Shown: in pieces, positions 43,919-52,937 of the stretch
Numbering within the stretch: position 1 is the first letter of the stretch
Layout: the number at the start of each line of letters is the position of its first letter
Source of the DNA: Marvinbryantia formatexigens DSM 14469
Lineage (GTDB): Bacteria; Bacillota; Clostridia; Lachnospirales; Lachnospiraceae
Length of the DNA: 64,000 nucleotides
NCBI RefSeq assembly: GCF_025148285.1
Contig: NZ_CP102268.1
Span: 186,001 to 250,000 of the forward strand
Direction: 5' to 3'
The notes under the pieces: model-generated
The model's input: only the letters and a program-made list of their open reading frames with translations
What the model was told of the DNA's origin: nothing
The model's database searches: none
Translations under genes and position numbers: made by a program

Positions 43919-44536
43919 TTACCAAACTTTCCCAGGCAGACGCTTTATCACCTGCGCTCCCAGCAGCCCGATAAACGCCCCCATAACGGTGCCCGCCAGC
44001 AGAAGCACCGGCAGATAAGTAAACACCGCCATGCTCTCCAGAACTGCTGCGGCGACAAGAAGCTGCCCGATATTGTGCGCGATGCCTCCGGCAATGCTGA
44101 CCCCCGTCATGCCAAGCCACTCCTTTTTCTTTGCAAACCACATCACCAGAAAACTTAACATTCCGCCCGCAAAGCTATAAAGCATCGCAAACTCATTGCC
44201 GAATGTCATGCCCACCAGCAGGATTCGCACCATTGAAATCACAAAGGCATCCGCCGGGCACATTCTGTACAGAGCGGCAAAAACTACCAGATTGGCAAGC
44301 CCCGGCTTCACGCCCGGAATCCCCATCGGGATGGGTATCAGGGTTTCTACGTAACTGAAAATCATGGCGAGCGCCACAAGAACGCCGTACATGGCAGCGC
44401 GCTCTCCCGCTGTCTGCATTTTCTGCCCGCCATCACGCGCGTTCTCTCCCTGCTTCTTTTGTACGTCTTCCCATCCTGTGCTCTCCTGCGCGCCATCTTT
44501 CCCTTTATCCGCTTTTTCTGTCCGTCTTTCCTTCAT
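43919..44536 (-). CDS. Gx transporter / heptaprenyl diphosphate synthase component I-like membrane protein
   Basis: A 205-residue protein with a hydrophilic N-terminal 40 residues, then five or six hydrophobic helices. The segments IPIPMGIPGVKPGLANLVV and SIAGGIAHNIGQLL define the Gx/HepS-I family. Such genes often stand next to NusG-II, ApbE and Rnf genes and may handle quinone precursors or a small molecule; the substrate is unknown. Confidence 0.82.
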   Translation of the reverse strand: MKERRTEKADKGKDGAQESTGWEDVQKKQGENARDGGQKMQTAGERAAMYGVLVALAMIFSYVETLIPIPMGIPGVKPGLANLVVFAALYRMCPADAFVISMVRILLVGMTFGNEFAMLYSFAGGMLSFLVMWFAKKKEWLGMTGVSIAGGIAHNIGQLLVAAAVLESMAVFTYLPVLLLAGTVMGAFIGLLGAQVIKRLPGKVW

Positions 44537-44692
44537 AGCCTTCCTTTTCTCATGCCACTGCTTTGTACATACCGCGGCTTTACAGATTTCCCTGCCGGAT
44601 CATTTCCGACATCCTGTTTTTTAATGTATCATAAAAAAGCTTCCCAGTAAAGTAAGAACGCAAAAAGAATCTTCTATGAGCCTTTTAATGTT

Positions 44693-44709
44693 TGTTATTT
44701 AAAATAACA
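44693..44709. promoter_or_regulatory. Palindromic operator, distal copy
   Basis: TGTTATTTAAAATAACA: 8-base arms with a single central base. It is identical to the copy at 44806-44822 and matches it over 22 bases, centred near -74 of the intervening promoter. Confidence 0.7.
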
Positions 44710-44739
44710 TTTTTCTTTTGTCCGGAAAGCTTTTTCTGC

Positions 44740-44768
44740 TTGCATTTCTGCGTTGTTTCTGCTACTAT
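44740..44768 (+). promoter_or_regulatory. Plus-strand promoter between the two palindromes
   Basis: -35 TTGCAT (44740-44745) and -10 TACTAT (44763-44768), 17-base spacing. Start of transcription would be near 44775, so the second palindrome is centred near +39. Confidence 0.6.
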
Positions 44769-44805
44769 GATTCCAGGTACTTTTCCCGCATTATTTCGTG
44801 CATTT

Positions 44806-44822
44806 TGTTATTTAAAATAACA
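44806..44822. promoter_or_regulatory. Palindromic operator, proximal copy
   Basis: Second copy of TGTTATTTAAAATAACA, 113 bases centre-to-centre from the first. Paired sites around a promoter suit a looping or roadblock repressor. Confidence 0.7.
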
Positions 44823-44933
44823 TTTATTTTAGAAAGGAGTTACTGTGAAAGAAAGTAGAGGACAGCCGATAAATGGCGCACTTTAATAAGCTGTCTTATG
44901 GCAGCCATTGAAAAAATGTATTGAGATAAAGTG

Positions 44934-46196
44934 TTAAGAAGCTAATTGCGATTCGGAAATTATCCCTTCGCTGATAAGTAGTTTCTTAGCCTGCCTGATC
45001 GCCTTTTCCTTCTGTTTTTCTTTTAGAGGTTCAGGCATATCAATCTTGTATAGGTCGGTCGGGTTCCACGCTTCGCCTGTAGACAAAATCTGGTAGACAG
45101 CGGTAAGAATCATCCGGGCGATAGCAATGATGGCACGTTTTTTACCACGGCGCTTCCTAATGCGTTCATACTTCTGTTTGTAGTAAGGAGATTTATCAGA
45201 TTTTACGGCTGCATGGGCGACTTGCACCAATGCAGGTTTGAGGTAAACACCGGCACGTGTTATTCTGACAGACTTCTTCTTACCAGCAGATTCATTGCTT
45301 CCGGGAGTTAATCCCGCCCAGCAGCATAAGCGTTTGGAACTGGAAAACGGAGCCATATCGGTACCAGTCTCGGAGATAACAGTGACTGCACTGTTACGGT
45401 CAACACCCGGAATGGTACACAGTAACTGGACAGCATTTTCATAAGGAGCAACCAAAGAATCAAGCATAGTGTCTATATCATTTATCGTGGATGTGATATA
45501 ATCCAGATGTGCGCGGACGAGGCGCATACGGTATTTTTGGGAGTCAGTCATCTGGTACCCTTCGATGGATTCAATGACACTGTCAGACTTCTTCTTTAGG
45601 GAACGGAGGAGTCTGGAGGCTATTTCTTCGTGGTTGATGGAATTGTCGGATTGCCCGATCAGGTAATCAATAACAGATGCAGCTGATTTCCCAAAGATAT
45701 CGGAAACAACCGAATCTAATGCGACATTACAGACAGTAAGCGCATTCTGGTATCTGTTCTTTTCACTGGTACGGCAGGAGGTCAGTTTGTAACGGTATCT
45801 TGTAAATTCACGCAGGATACGGATTGGTTTACAGGGGATATAGCTTCCTGGAACCAGACCTAATCGGAACAAATCCCCAATCCACCTGGAATCTTTTGTA
45901 TCATCCTTATTGCCTTTGACCGCTTTTACCCATTTGGGATTGGCAATGGTGACATTAATTTCATCCTCCAAAAGGTTGAATACAGGAATCCAGTATTTAC
46001 CGGTAGATTCCATGCAGACATCCCGGCACTGGTTTTTCATAAGCCAGTCTTTGAATTGCAGGATAGAATTGTTGAAGGTAGAGAAACGCTTCTTTTGATA
46101 AGAAGGTTCTATACCGGAAGAGGTTTTGATGATTGTGGCAACGAGAAAAGATTTGTGAACATCGACGCCACAGCAGGTTTGGTAAACAACTTTCAT
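44934..46196 (-). CDS. IS110 family transposase
   Basis: A 420-residue DEDD recombinase. The start at 46196 (MKVVYQTCCGVDVHKS) follows AAAGGAG; the frame to 46301 extends into the noncoding end. The RuvC-like domain has GVDVHKSFLVATI and CMESTGKYWIPVF. The C-terminal Tnp20 domain has IPGVDRNSAVTVISE and the catalytic serine region GSNESAGKKKSVRITRAG. The frame is intact, so it may be active. Confidence 0.93.
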   Translation of the reverse strand: MKVVYQTCCGVDVHKSFLVATIIKTSSGIEPSYQKKRFSTFNNSILQFKDWLMKNQCRDVCMESTGKYWIPVFNLLEDEINVTIANPKWVKAVKGNKDDTKDSRWIGDLFRLGLVPGSYIPCKPIRILREFTRYRYKLTSCRTSEKNRYQNALTVCNVALDSVVSDIFGKSAASVIDYLIGQSDNSINHEEIASRLLRSLKKKSDSVIESIEGYQMTDSQKYRMRLVRAHLDYITSTINDIDTMLDSLVAPYENAVQLLCTIPGVDRNSAVTVISETGTDMAPFSSSKRLCCWAGLTPGSNESAGKKKSVRITRAGVYLKPALVQVAHAAVKSDKSPYYKQKYERIRKRRGKKRAIIAIARMILTAVYQILSTGEAWNPTDLYKIDMPEPLKEKQKEKAIRQAKKLLISEGIISESQLAS

Positions 46197-46400
46197 GGTC
46201 AGAACTCCTTTCAGAATGAGATAAAGAAGCCATTGACTGTTCCACCACACATTTAACAGAGAAGTTAAAACAATTCTTACTGTACGGTCTGACAGAGCCA
46301 CTTATTTGTGCTTGAAAGATGAAACTTACACTGATTTTTATGCTGTCTAAAACGGAAGAAAGCCTTTACAACTTACCTCCCCGTGCTTTGTAGTATAGCT
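46197..46400 (-). ncRNA. Possible IS110 bridge RNA region
   Basis: About 200 bases of noncoding DNA upstream of the transposase. In the IS110 group this end encodes the bridge RNA that pairs with donor and target DNA. I did not derive a structure; the call rests on position and family knowledge. Confidence 0.35.
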
Positions 46401-46494
46401 TCTTTAACAATTATTTTATCAGCAACGTGGGGAATTGGAAGACTTTCATTACTATTTGTGCCGCCAACTGAAAGGCGGCGGAATGGAGATTTTT

Positions 46495-48000
46495 ATGAAG
46501 AAATTATCCCTGCCGCTTCTGGCGGAAACGACCGCCCGCCTGCGGAAAGAAAAATCACTCACCCAGCAGCAGCTTGCCGAGCTTACCGGCATCAACCGGG
46601 CAATGCTCAGTCGTCTGGAAAAGCAGAATTACCTTCCGTCCATCCCGCAGCTTGAAAAGCTGGGTGAGATACTGGGCTTTGAGCCGGCGGAGCTTTTTAC
46701 CGAAGCTACCGAAACCGCTGCTTCCGCAGAGGAAACCTCCTCCGCCCCGGAGCACCAGCCGCTGAATATCGCTGTCGCCGGCACCGGCTATGTCGGACTT
46801 TCTGTCGCCACGCTGCTTGCGCAGCACAATCATGTGACCGCCGTGGATATCCTTCCGGAAAAGGTGGAGCTGATCAACCGGCGCCAATCGCCCATCCAGG
46901 ACGAATATATTGAAAAATATCTTGCAGAAAAGGAGCTGGACCTGACTGCCACACTGGATGGCGAAGCCGCCTACCGCGACGCCGATTTTGTCATTATTGC
47001 GGCCCCGACAAACTACGACAGTGTACAGAATCATTTTGACACCTCCGCGGTGGAGGCAGTGATAGAACTGGTTCTAAGTGTAAATCCTGCGGCGATTATG
47101 GTCATCAAAAGTACCATCCCGGTGGGCTATACTGAATCTGTGCGGCAGAAATACCACACTGCAAATATTATATTCAGCCCGGAATTTTTGCGGGAATCCA
47201 AAGCGCTGTATGACAATCTCTATCCTTCCCGCATCATTGTATCCACCGATTCCTCCGATGAACGGCTGGTGAAGGCGTCCCACACCTTTGCCCGGCTTCT
47301 GCAGGAGGGCGCCATCAAAAAGGACATCCCCACCCTGTTCATGGGCTTTACGGAGGCGGAGGCTGTCAAACTTTTCGCCAATACCTATCTGGCGCTGCGC
47401 GTCTCCTATTTTAACGAGCTGGATACCTACGCGGAAATGAAGGGGCTGAGCACCAGAGATATCATCGACGGCGTCTGCCTCGACCCCCGCATTGGCGCGC
47501 ACTACAACAATCCCTCCTTCGGCTACGGCGGTTACTGCCTCCCGAAGGATACGAAGCAGCTTCTCGCGAATTACGCCGATGTGCCGCAGAATATGATGAG
47601 CGCCATCGTGGAGAGCAACCGCACCCGGAAGGATTTTATTGCCGACCAGGTGCTGCGGATGGCAGGCTATTACGACTACGCAAACGCCAATACCTATAAT
47701 CTGACGAACGAGAAAAAAGTCGTGGTCGGCGTCTACCGCCTCACCATGAAGAGCAACTCCGATAACTTCCGCCAGTCCTCTATCCAGGGCGTTATGAAAC
47801 GCATCAAGGCAAAGGGCGCCTCCGTTATTATTTACGAGCCGACCCTGAAGGACGGAACCACCTTTTTCGGCTCTCTGATTGTGAATGATTTGAAGAAATT
47901 CAAAAAAATGAGCGACAGTATCATCGCAAACCGCTATGACAGTTGTCTGGATGACGTCGCTGAGAAGGTTTATACCAGAGACCTTTTCCGCCGCGATTAA
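46495..48000 (+). CDS. XRE-type HTH fused to UDP-glucose/nucleotide-sugar 6-dehydrogenase
   Basis: A 501-residue fusion. The ATG at 46495 follows GGAG; an upstream frame from 46435 lacks support. Residues 14-66 are a helix-turn-helix ([31 protein letters not shown]). Residues 69-88 are an A/E/S-rich linker. Residues 89-501 are a complete dehydrogenase: NAD motif [10 protein letters not shown] (95-104), [11 protein letters not shown], and the catalytic Cys348 in [12 protein letters not shown]. It probably oxidises UDP-glucose to UDP-glucuronate and may also bind DNA to regulate its own gene. The paired palindromes beyond the IS110 copy are candidate targets. Regulation is inference. Confidence 0.9.
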   Translation: MKKLSLPLLAETTARLRKEKSLTQQQLAELTGINRAMLSRLEKQNYLPSIPQLEKLGEILGFEPAELFTEATETAASAEETSSAPEHQPLNIAVAGTGYVGLSVATLLAQHNHVTAVDILPEKVELINRRQSPIQDEYIEKYLAEKELDLTATLDGEAAYRDADFVIIAAPTNYDSVQNHFDTSAVEAVIELVLSVNPAAIMVIKSTIPVGYTESVRQKYHTANIIFSPEFLRESKALYDNLYPSRIIVSTDSSDERLVKASHTFARLLQEGAIKKDIPTLFMGFTEAEAVKLFANTYLALRVSYFNELDTYAEMKGLSTRDIIDGVCLDPRIGAHYNNPSFGYGGYCLPKDTKQLLANYADVPQNMMSAIVESNRTRKDFIADQVLRMAGYYDYANANTYNLTNEKKVVVGVYRLTMKSNSDNFRQSSIQGVMKRIKAKGASVIIYEPTLKDGTTFFGSLIVNDLKKFKKMSDSIIANRYDSCLDDVAEKVYTRDLFRRD

Positions 48001-48069
48001 ACGCCAGGCAGCAGAATGCTTCCGGACCTAAAGAATCCGTCGGCGAAATGCAAAGTATGCAGGCTATAA

Positions 48070-48105
48070 AGAATCCGTCGGCGGGTATCCCCACCGACGG
48101 ATTCT
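48070..48105. terminator. Terminator between convergent HTH-dehydrogenase and glmS
   Basis: A 12-bp perfect stem (AGAATCCGTCGG / CCGACGGATTCT). The plus side continues ATTTC and the minus side TTTAT. A partial extra copy of the left arm lies at about 48025-48040. Confidence 0.8.
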
Positions 48106-48128
48106 ATTTCATAAGCCAGGATTTCTTT

Positions 48129-49967
48129 TTACTCTACAGTTACGCTCTTTGCCAGGTTTCTTGGCTTATCTACATCCAGTCCCTTTGCGACCGACACATA
48201 ATAGCCCATCAGCTGCAACGGAATCACCGCCAGCGAGGTGGCAAAATGCGGGTCAGTCTTCGGAACATAGACCACGAAATCCGCGGTATCCTCGATATTA
48301 TAATTGCCGTATGTCGTCAGCCCCATCAGATAAGCGCCGCGGCTCTTGCATTCCACCATATTGCTGACTGTTTTTTCGTACAGCTCCTGCTGCGTCAGGA
48401 CGCCGATTACCAGCGTTCCGTTCTCGATAAGGGAAATCGTCCCGTGCTTTAATTCACCCGCCGCATACGCCTCGGAATGGATGTAGCTGATTTCCTTCAT
48501 TTTCAGACTGCCTTCCAGAGAAATCGCATAATCGATACCTCTGCCGATAAAGAAAATATCCTTTGCCGCCGCCTGCTTTGCCGCAAACCACTGGATACGC
48601 TCCTTATCCCCGATAATCCGCTGCATTTTCTCCGGCAGCGTCTCCAGCTCCGCAACATAGTACGCATACTGACTGTCGTCTATCTCTCCGCGCACCTTCG
48701 CAAGCTGCACCGCCAGCGCATAACACGCAATAAGCTGCGTGCTGTACGCCTTTGTGGTCGCAACGGCAATCTCCGGTCCCGCAAGCGTATAGAACACGTT
48801 ATCCGCCTCGCGGGCAATCGAGGAACCGACCACATTTACGATGCCAAGCGTCTTTATCCCGCGGCTTTTTGCCTCGCGCAGCGCCGCCAGACTGTCCGCC
48901 GTCTCGCCGGACTGGCTGATGACCACGACCAGCCCCTCCGGATCCAGCAGCGGATGACGGTAGCGGAACTCGGACGCAAGCTCGACGCGCACCGGAATCT
49001 TCGCCATATCCTCAATTACATACTGCGCCGCCACGCCGACATGATACGCCGAACCGCACGCCACAATATAAATCTGACGGATACCTCTCATATCCTCCTC
49101 TGTCATACCGACGCCGGAGAAATCAATGGTGCCGTCCTTCACCACAGAGCGGATAGTATCCTCGACAGCCTTCGGCTGCTCGTGAATCTCCTTCATCATG
49201 AAGTGCTCAAAGCCCGCTTTCTCCGCAGCCTCCGCGTCCCACTCGATTTCCGTCAGCTCTTTCTCTATTTCATCACCGTCCAGATTGTAGAAGGTTACTC
49301 TGCCCTTTTCCAGCCTGCCGATTTCCATATTACCGATATAGTATACGTTTCTCGTATATTTCAGAATCGCGGGCACATCGGACGCCAGATAAGACTCGCC
49401 ATCCTCAATTCCCAGAATCATCGGGCTGTCTTTTCGCGCCACATAAATTTCGCCCGGATACGCCATAAACATAACGGCAAGCGCGTAAGAGCCGCGGATA
49501 CGGACCATCGCGTGGTTAATCGCGTCCACCGGCGTCCCCAGATATTTTTTATAGTAATAATCAATCAGCTTTACCGCCACCTCTGTGTCCGTGGAGGAAT
49601 AAAACTGATAGCCCTTTCTCAGCAACTTATCCTTCAGCTCCTGATAGTTTTCGATAATGCCATTGTGCACGGCAACCACATTTCCATCGTCGCTGCAATG
49701 CGGATGCGCGTTGTCCTCGGACGGCTCCCCGTGCGTTGCCCAGCGGGTATGCCCGATGCCGCAGGTACCTGCAAGGCTCTGCCCGTTGTTCGTTTTTTCG
49801 GCAAGTGCGGACAGCCTGCCCTTCGCCTTTACGACCTCAATCTTTCCGTCGCCGTCCCGCACCGCCATGCCGGCAGAGTCATAACCGCGGTACTCCAGCT
49901 TTGCAAGTCCATCCAGTAATATAGGCGCCGCCTGACGGGCGCCGGTAAATCCTACGATTCCACACAT
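48129..49967 (-). CDS. glmS: Glucosamine-fructose-6-phosphate aminotransferase (isomerising)
   Basis: It makes glucosamine-6-phosphate for cell-wall precursors. The 612 residues begin MCGIVGFTGARQAAP (Cys2 nucleophile), with HTRWATHGEPSEDNAHPH in the glutaminase domain, two SIS domains (VISQSGETADSLAALR) and the C-terminal KSVTVE. The leader shows no glmS-ribozyme core. Confidence 0.97.
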   Translation of the reverse strand: MCGIVGFTGARQAAPILLDGLAKLEYRGYDSAGMAVRDGDGKIEVVKAKGRLSALAEKTNNGQSLAGTCGIGHTRWATHGEPSEDNAHPHCSDDGNVVAVHNGIIENYQELKDKLLRKGYQFYSSTDTEVAVKLIDYYYKKYLGTPVDAINHAMVRIRGSYALAVMFMAYPGEIYVARKDSPMILGIEDGESYLASDVPAILKYTRNVYYIGNMEIGRLEKGRVTFYNLDGDEIEKELTEIEWDAEAAEKAGFEHFMMKEIHEQPKAVEDTIRSVVKDGTIDFSGVGMTEEDMRGIRQIYIVACGSAYHVGVAAQYVIEDMAKIPVRVELASEFRYRHPLLDPEGLVVVISQSGETADSLAALREAKSRGIKTLGIVNVVGSSIAREADNVFYTLAGPEIAVATTKAYSTQLIACYALAVQLAKVRGEIDDSQYAYYVAELETLPEKMQRIIGDKERIQWFAAKQAAAKDIFFIGRGIDYAISLEGSLKMKEISYIHSEAYAAGELKHGTISLIENGTLVIGVLTQQELYEKTVSNMVECKSRGAYLMGLTTYGNYNIEDTADFVVYVPKTDPHFATSLAVIPLQLMGYYVSVAKGLDVDKPRNLAKSVTVE

Positions 49968-50188
49968 AGTATTCTCCTATATTCCTATATTCAGTCTGTT
50001 TTTATATATGATGCCGGGTTCCGGAATATTTATCCCGGATTACTGAAGGCATCATGAACCGCTCATAATTATAGCACAGGCTATCCGGATTTGCACTATC
50101 TATTTTCTGGACCACTGGCAGCACCCTTTGAATGCATGGTAACAAAAAAAGTCCTCTGGGCATTTTCGTCGTATGCATGGCAGTCGCT
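49968..50188 (-). promoter_or_regulatory. glmS upstream region with extended -10 promoter
   Basis: A TGC-TATAAT extended -10 lies on the minus strand at 50068-50073, about 100 bases before glmS. The leader can fold with GATGCC/GGCATC arms (about 50009-50054), but no known riboswitch or glmS ribozyme is recognised. The remainder up to 50188 is the outer flank of the IS200 copy. Confidence 0.5.
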
Positions 50189-50890
50189 GCCACCCGTCTA
50201 ACGGGTGGCTCGCGCTTCGGCTATAAGCCTTTGTTACTAGGCCCGCGTCTCAAGGCGCTGGCTCTCACTTCGTTCAAGCCACTTTGCTTTTCACTCGTCG
50301 CTGCCCCTTCAAGGGGCGTTTGTATTACCGACTACCCCTAAAGGGGTCCTCATATTCTTTCACGCTCAATTTATCCATCATAATATCCGCTCTCTCTTGC
50401 TCCTGAATGTACTTCTTTATGGTGTCCTCATTGAGACCTACTGTGCTGACATAGTATCCTTCTGCCCAAAAATGTCTGTTCCCAAATTTATATTTCAGAT
50501 TTGCGTGGCGGTCAAACATCATTAGGGCACTTTTCCCTTTCAAATATCCCATGAAACTTGATACACTTATTTTGGGCGGAATACTTACCAGCATATGAAT
50601 ATGGTCTGGCATAAGATGACCTTCTATTATTTCAACACCTTTATAATTACAAAGTTGTTTTATAATATCTCTTAGGTCTTCTTTGTATTGATTGTAAATC
50701 ATTTTTCGTCTATACTTTGGTGTGAAGACGATATGATACTTACACATCCACTTTGTATGTGCAAGTGAGTTGGCTTTCTTCGCCATTGAAATCACCTTTC
50801 CTTTCTATATAGTGGCTTGGACACCTCTATTATAGGCGTAAAGGTGATTTCTTTGTATAACAATCACCGCGCACCCGCATAGCGGGTGGT
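50189..50890 (-). mobile_element. IS200/IS605-family element (tnpA only; ends approximate)
   Basis: The tnpA gene is bracketed by subterminal hairpins typical of the family: GCCACCCGT/ACGGGTGGC at 50189-50209 and CACCCGC/GCGGGTG at 50872-50888, with similar stem sequences. No tnpB is present. About 115 bases between tnpA and the right-end hairpin are rich in further stems, such as CCCCTT/AAGGGG near 50304-50317. Confidence 0.8.
50325..50786 (-). CDS. tnpA: IS200/IS605 transposase TnpA (HUH Y1)
   Basis: A 153-residue single-strand transposase. The HUH motif is in GHLMPDHIHMLVS and the catalytic tyrosine in EGYYVSTVG. The ATG at 50786 follows AAAGGTG; an in-frame GTG at 50795 overlaps that site. 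The start MAKKANSLAHTKWMCKYH is typical. The frame is intact. Confidence 0.95.
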   Translation of the reverse strand: MAKKANSLAHTKWMCKYHIVFTPKYRRKMIYNQYKEDLRDIIKQLCNYKGVEIIEGHLMPDHIHMLVSIPPKISVSSFMGYLKGKSALMMFDRHANLKYKFGNRHFWAEGYYVSTVGLNEDTIKKYIQEQERADIMMDKLSVKEYEDPFRGSR

Positions 50891-50941
50891 TGATATTTCG
50901 TGCGCTTTGCGCACTCAACAGGGTCGATGCCCCGCATAAAC

Positions 50942-50975
50942 AAAAACAGCGGACCGGATTTTCTCCGCCCCGCTG
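50942..50975 (-). terminator. kduI-kduD terminator
   Basis: CAGCGG...CCGCTG stem with a GGA/TCC inner pair, followed by TTTTTG on the minus strand, 40 bases after the kduD stop. Confidence 0.85.
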
Positions 50976-51015
50976 AATCAGTAAAGCAAATGGCTTTAAA
51001 ACGTCCGCCGCGCGC

Positions 51016-51816
51016 TTACGGCTGCTTGCCGATATACGCCAGAATACCGCCATCCACGTACAAAATATGACCGTTTACAAAATCTGACGCTTCCGATGCC
51101 AGGAATACGGTCGGTCCCATAAGGTCCTCCGGCGTTCCCCAGCGTGCCGCCGGCGTCTTGCCGACAATAAATTTGTCAAACGGATGCTGCGAGCCATCCG
51201 GCTGCTTTTCACGCAGCGGCGCCGTCTGCGGCGTCGCGATATAGCCCGGTCCGATTCCGTTGCACTGGATGTTGTACTGTCCATACTCCGACGCGATGTT
51301 TCTGGTAAGCATTTTCAGACCGCCCTTGGCAGCCGCATACGCCGATACGGTCTCGCGGCCAAGCTCGCTCATCATGGAGCAGACGTTGATAATCTTTCCG
51401 TGCCCCTTTTTCATCATTCCCGGAATAACCGCCTTCGCTACAATAAACGGCGCGTTTAAATCGATGTCCACCACCTGGCGGAATTCCTCCGCGCTCATCT
51501 CGTGCATGGGAATCCGCTTGATAATCCCGGCATTATTTACCAGAATATCAATCACGCCAAGCTCCTTTTCTATGTCAGCCACCATCTGTGTCACCTGCGC
51601 CTCGTCCGTCACATCACAGATATAGCCTTTTACTTCTATTCCCTTTTCCGCATAAGCGGCAAGCGCCTTGTCCATATGCTCCTGACTGCGGCAGTTAAAT
51701 GCAATCCTTGCCCCCGCCTGCGCCAGCGCCTCCGCCATCGCAAATCCGATGCCGTATGCGGCGCCTGTCACCAGCGCTACCTTTCCTTCCAGGGAAAAGC
51801 TTTTCTGAATATCCAT
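51016..51816 (-). CDS. kduD: 2-dehydro-3-deoxy-D-gluconate 5-dehydrogenase
   Basis: A 266-residue SDR enzyme that reduces 2,5-diketo-3-deoxygluconate during pectin/uronate breakdown. It has the cofactor motif VTGAAYGIGFAMAEA, NNAGIIKR, and catalytic YAAAKGG. It lies 48 bases after kduI, which makes its substrate. Confidence 0.94.
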   Translation of the reverse strand: MDIQKSFSLEGKVALVTGAAYGIGFAMAEALAQAGARIAFNCRSQEHMDKALAAYAEKGIEVKGYICDVTDEAQVTQMVADIEKELGVIDILVNNAGIIKRIPMHEMSAEEFRQVVDIDLNAPFIVAKAVIPGMMKKGHGKIINVCSMMSELGRETVSAYAAAKGGLKMLTRNIASEYGQYNIQCNGIGPGYIATPQTAPLREKQPDGSQHPFDKFIVGKTPAARWGTPEDLMGPTVFLASEASDFVNGHILYVDGGILAYIGKQP

Positions 51817-51864
51817 CCGTAAAACCTCCTTACTTCTCTGTTCTCCCGGCGCTTCCCGGAAGCA

Positions 51865-52728
51865 CTATCTCAGATCGCGGTTGTCAACGCCGTCCATGTC
51901 GTCAAAGTCCTGATTTTCTCCCGCCATACCCCAGATAAAGGTATATGCCTGGGAACCGCTGCCCGCATGAATGGACCAGCTCGGCGAAATCACCGCTTCC
52001 TCATTGCGCATTACGATATGGCGCGTCTCCGTCGGCTCTCCCATATAATGCATAACAAAAGCATCCTCCGGAATATCGAAGTACAGATAAACCTCCATTC
52101 TACGGTCATGTGTGTGGCAGGGCATTGTGTTCCAGACACTGCCCGGCTCCAGCTTCGTCATGCCCATTTCCAGCTGACAGCTCTCCACCTGTCCCGGCAG
52201 GATGTATTTGCAGATGGTCCGGTGATTGGACTGCTCCAGACATCCCAGCTCCACCTTATTTTCCTTTTTCACGATTACAACGCCTTCCTCCGGCTCTCCC
52301 TCCGGCTTGATCAGCACCGTCGGATAGGTGTGATGCGCCGGAACGCTGTTCAGATAAAACTTCGCCGGACATGATGCTTCCCTGCTTGCAAAGGAAATAT
52401 CGCGCGCGCCCATTCCGATGTACATGGCTTCCTTGTGCGCCACCTCATAAACCTTTCCGTCTATCGTAATCTCACCGGCGCCTCCGATATTGATTACGCC
52501 CATCTCTCTTCTCTGCAGGAAATACTCTGCGCGCAGCTCCTCGCCCGCCTTCAGCTCCAGAGTCTGCTCCACCGGCATCACGCCTCCGGTAATGATGCGG
52601 TCTATGTGACTGTAAACCAGCTTGATTTCCTCCGGCATAAACAGATTCTGAATCAGAAATTCCTCACGCAGACGCTCTGTCGTATAGTTTTTTACATCTC
52701 TCGGTGATACTGCAGTTCTCAGTTCCAT
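51865..52728 (-). CDS. kduI: 5-dehydro-4-deoxy-D-glucuronate isomerase
   Basis: A 287-residue cupin isomerase acting on the unsaturated uronate released from pectin or glycosaminoglycans. Metal ligands are in MPCHTHDRRMEVYLYF. The start follows GGGAGG. No lyase or transporter for the sugar is in the window, so the substrate source is unknown. Confidence 0.95.
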   Translation of the reverse strand: MELRTAVSPRDVKNYTTERLREEFLIQNLFMPEEIKLVYSHIDRIITGGVMPVEQTLELKAGEELRAEYFLQRREMGVINIGGAGEITIDGKVYEVAHKEAMYIGMGARDISFASREASCPAKFYLNSVPAHHTYPTVLIKPEGEPEEGVVIVKKENKVELGCLEQSNHRTICKYILPGQVESCQLEMGMTKLEPGSVWNTMPCHTHDRRMEVYLYFDIPEDAFVMHYMGEPTETRHIVMRNEEAVISPSWSIHAGSGSQAYTFIWGMAGENQDFDDMDGVDNRDLR

Positions 52729-52821
52729 ATTACTTTTCCTCCCTTTTCTCCTGGTTGATTATAAGTTATCCGTCAAATATGCCCCGGTATCTATTTATCT
52801 CCCGGCTCATGATGTAACTGT

Positions 52822-52899
52822 ATTATATCATATCCATAATTCCATTTCCTGTGTTCATTTATCTTAAATCTTGCAAATCCTGAACAAATCTACTATACT
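52822..52899. promoter_or_regulatory. Divergent kdu and AraC promoters
   Basis: For kduI, the minus strand shows TGA-TATAAT (52822-52827), an extended -10. For the regulator, the plus strand has -35 TTGCAA (52871-52876) and -10 TATACT (52894-52899) with 17-base spacing. The 209-bp divergent gap is the likely target of the AraC protein. Confidence 0.7.
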
Positions 52900-52937
52900 G
52901 GAATCAGAAGAAAAAACGAAAAGAGGAGGATGATTTT

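Larger units (their letters stand above)
44537..44933. other. Intergenic control region before IS110
   Basis: This 397-bp stretch holds the start region of the Gx-type gene, two identical palindromes, a plus-strand promoter between them, and an AAAGGAG ribosome binding site followed by a GTG frame of 13 codons (44845-44886). That frame ends at the IS110 boundary and looks like a gene start cut off from its body or a leader. Confidence 0.6.
44880..46400 (-). mobile_element. IS110-family insertion sequence (ends approximate)
   Basis: Consists of the DEDD transposase gene and flanking noncoding ends. IS110 elements lack terminal inverted repeats, so exact ends cannot be fixed by eye. The 3' side has an AATGGC/GCCATT hairpin near 44872-44920. 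The long 5' noncoding part (46197-46400) is where IS110-group elements encode their bridge RNA. It separates the paired operators from the HTH-dehydrogenase gene. Confidence 0.75.

Noticed and set aside
48477-49919. Plus-strand 480-codon open frame opposite glmS
   Set aside because: Same reason: a shadow of glmS with arginine/histidine-rich composition and no family features.
49968-50073. glmS ribozyme
   Set aside because: The leader has a hairpin but not the conserved ribozyme core.
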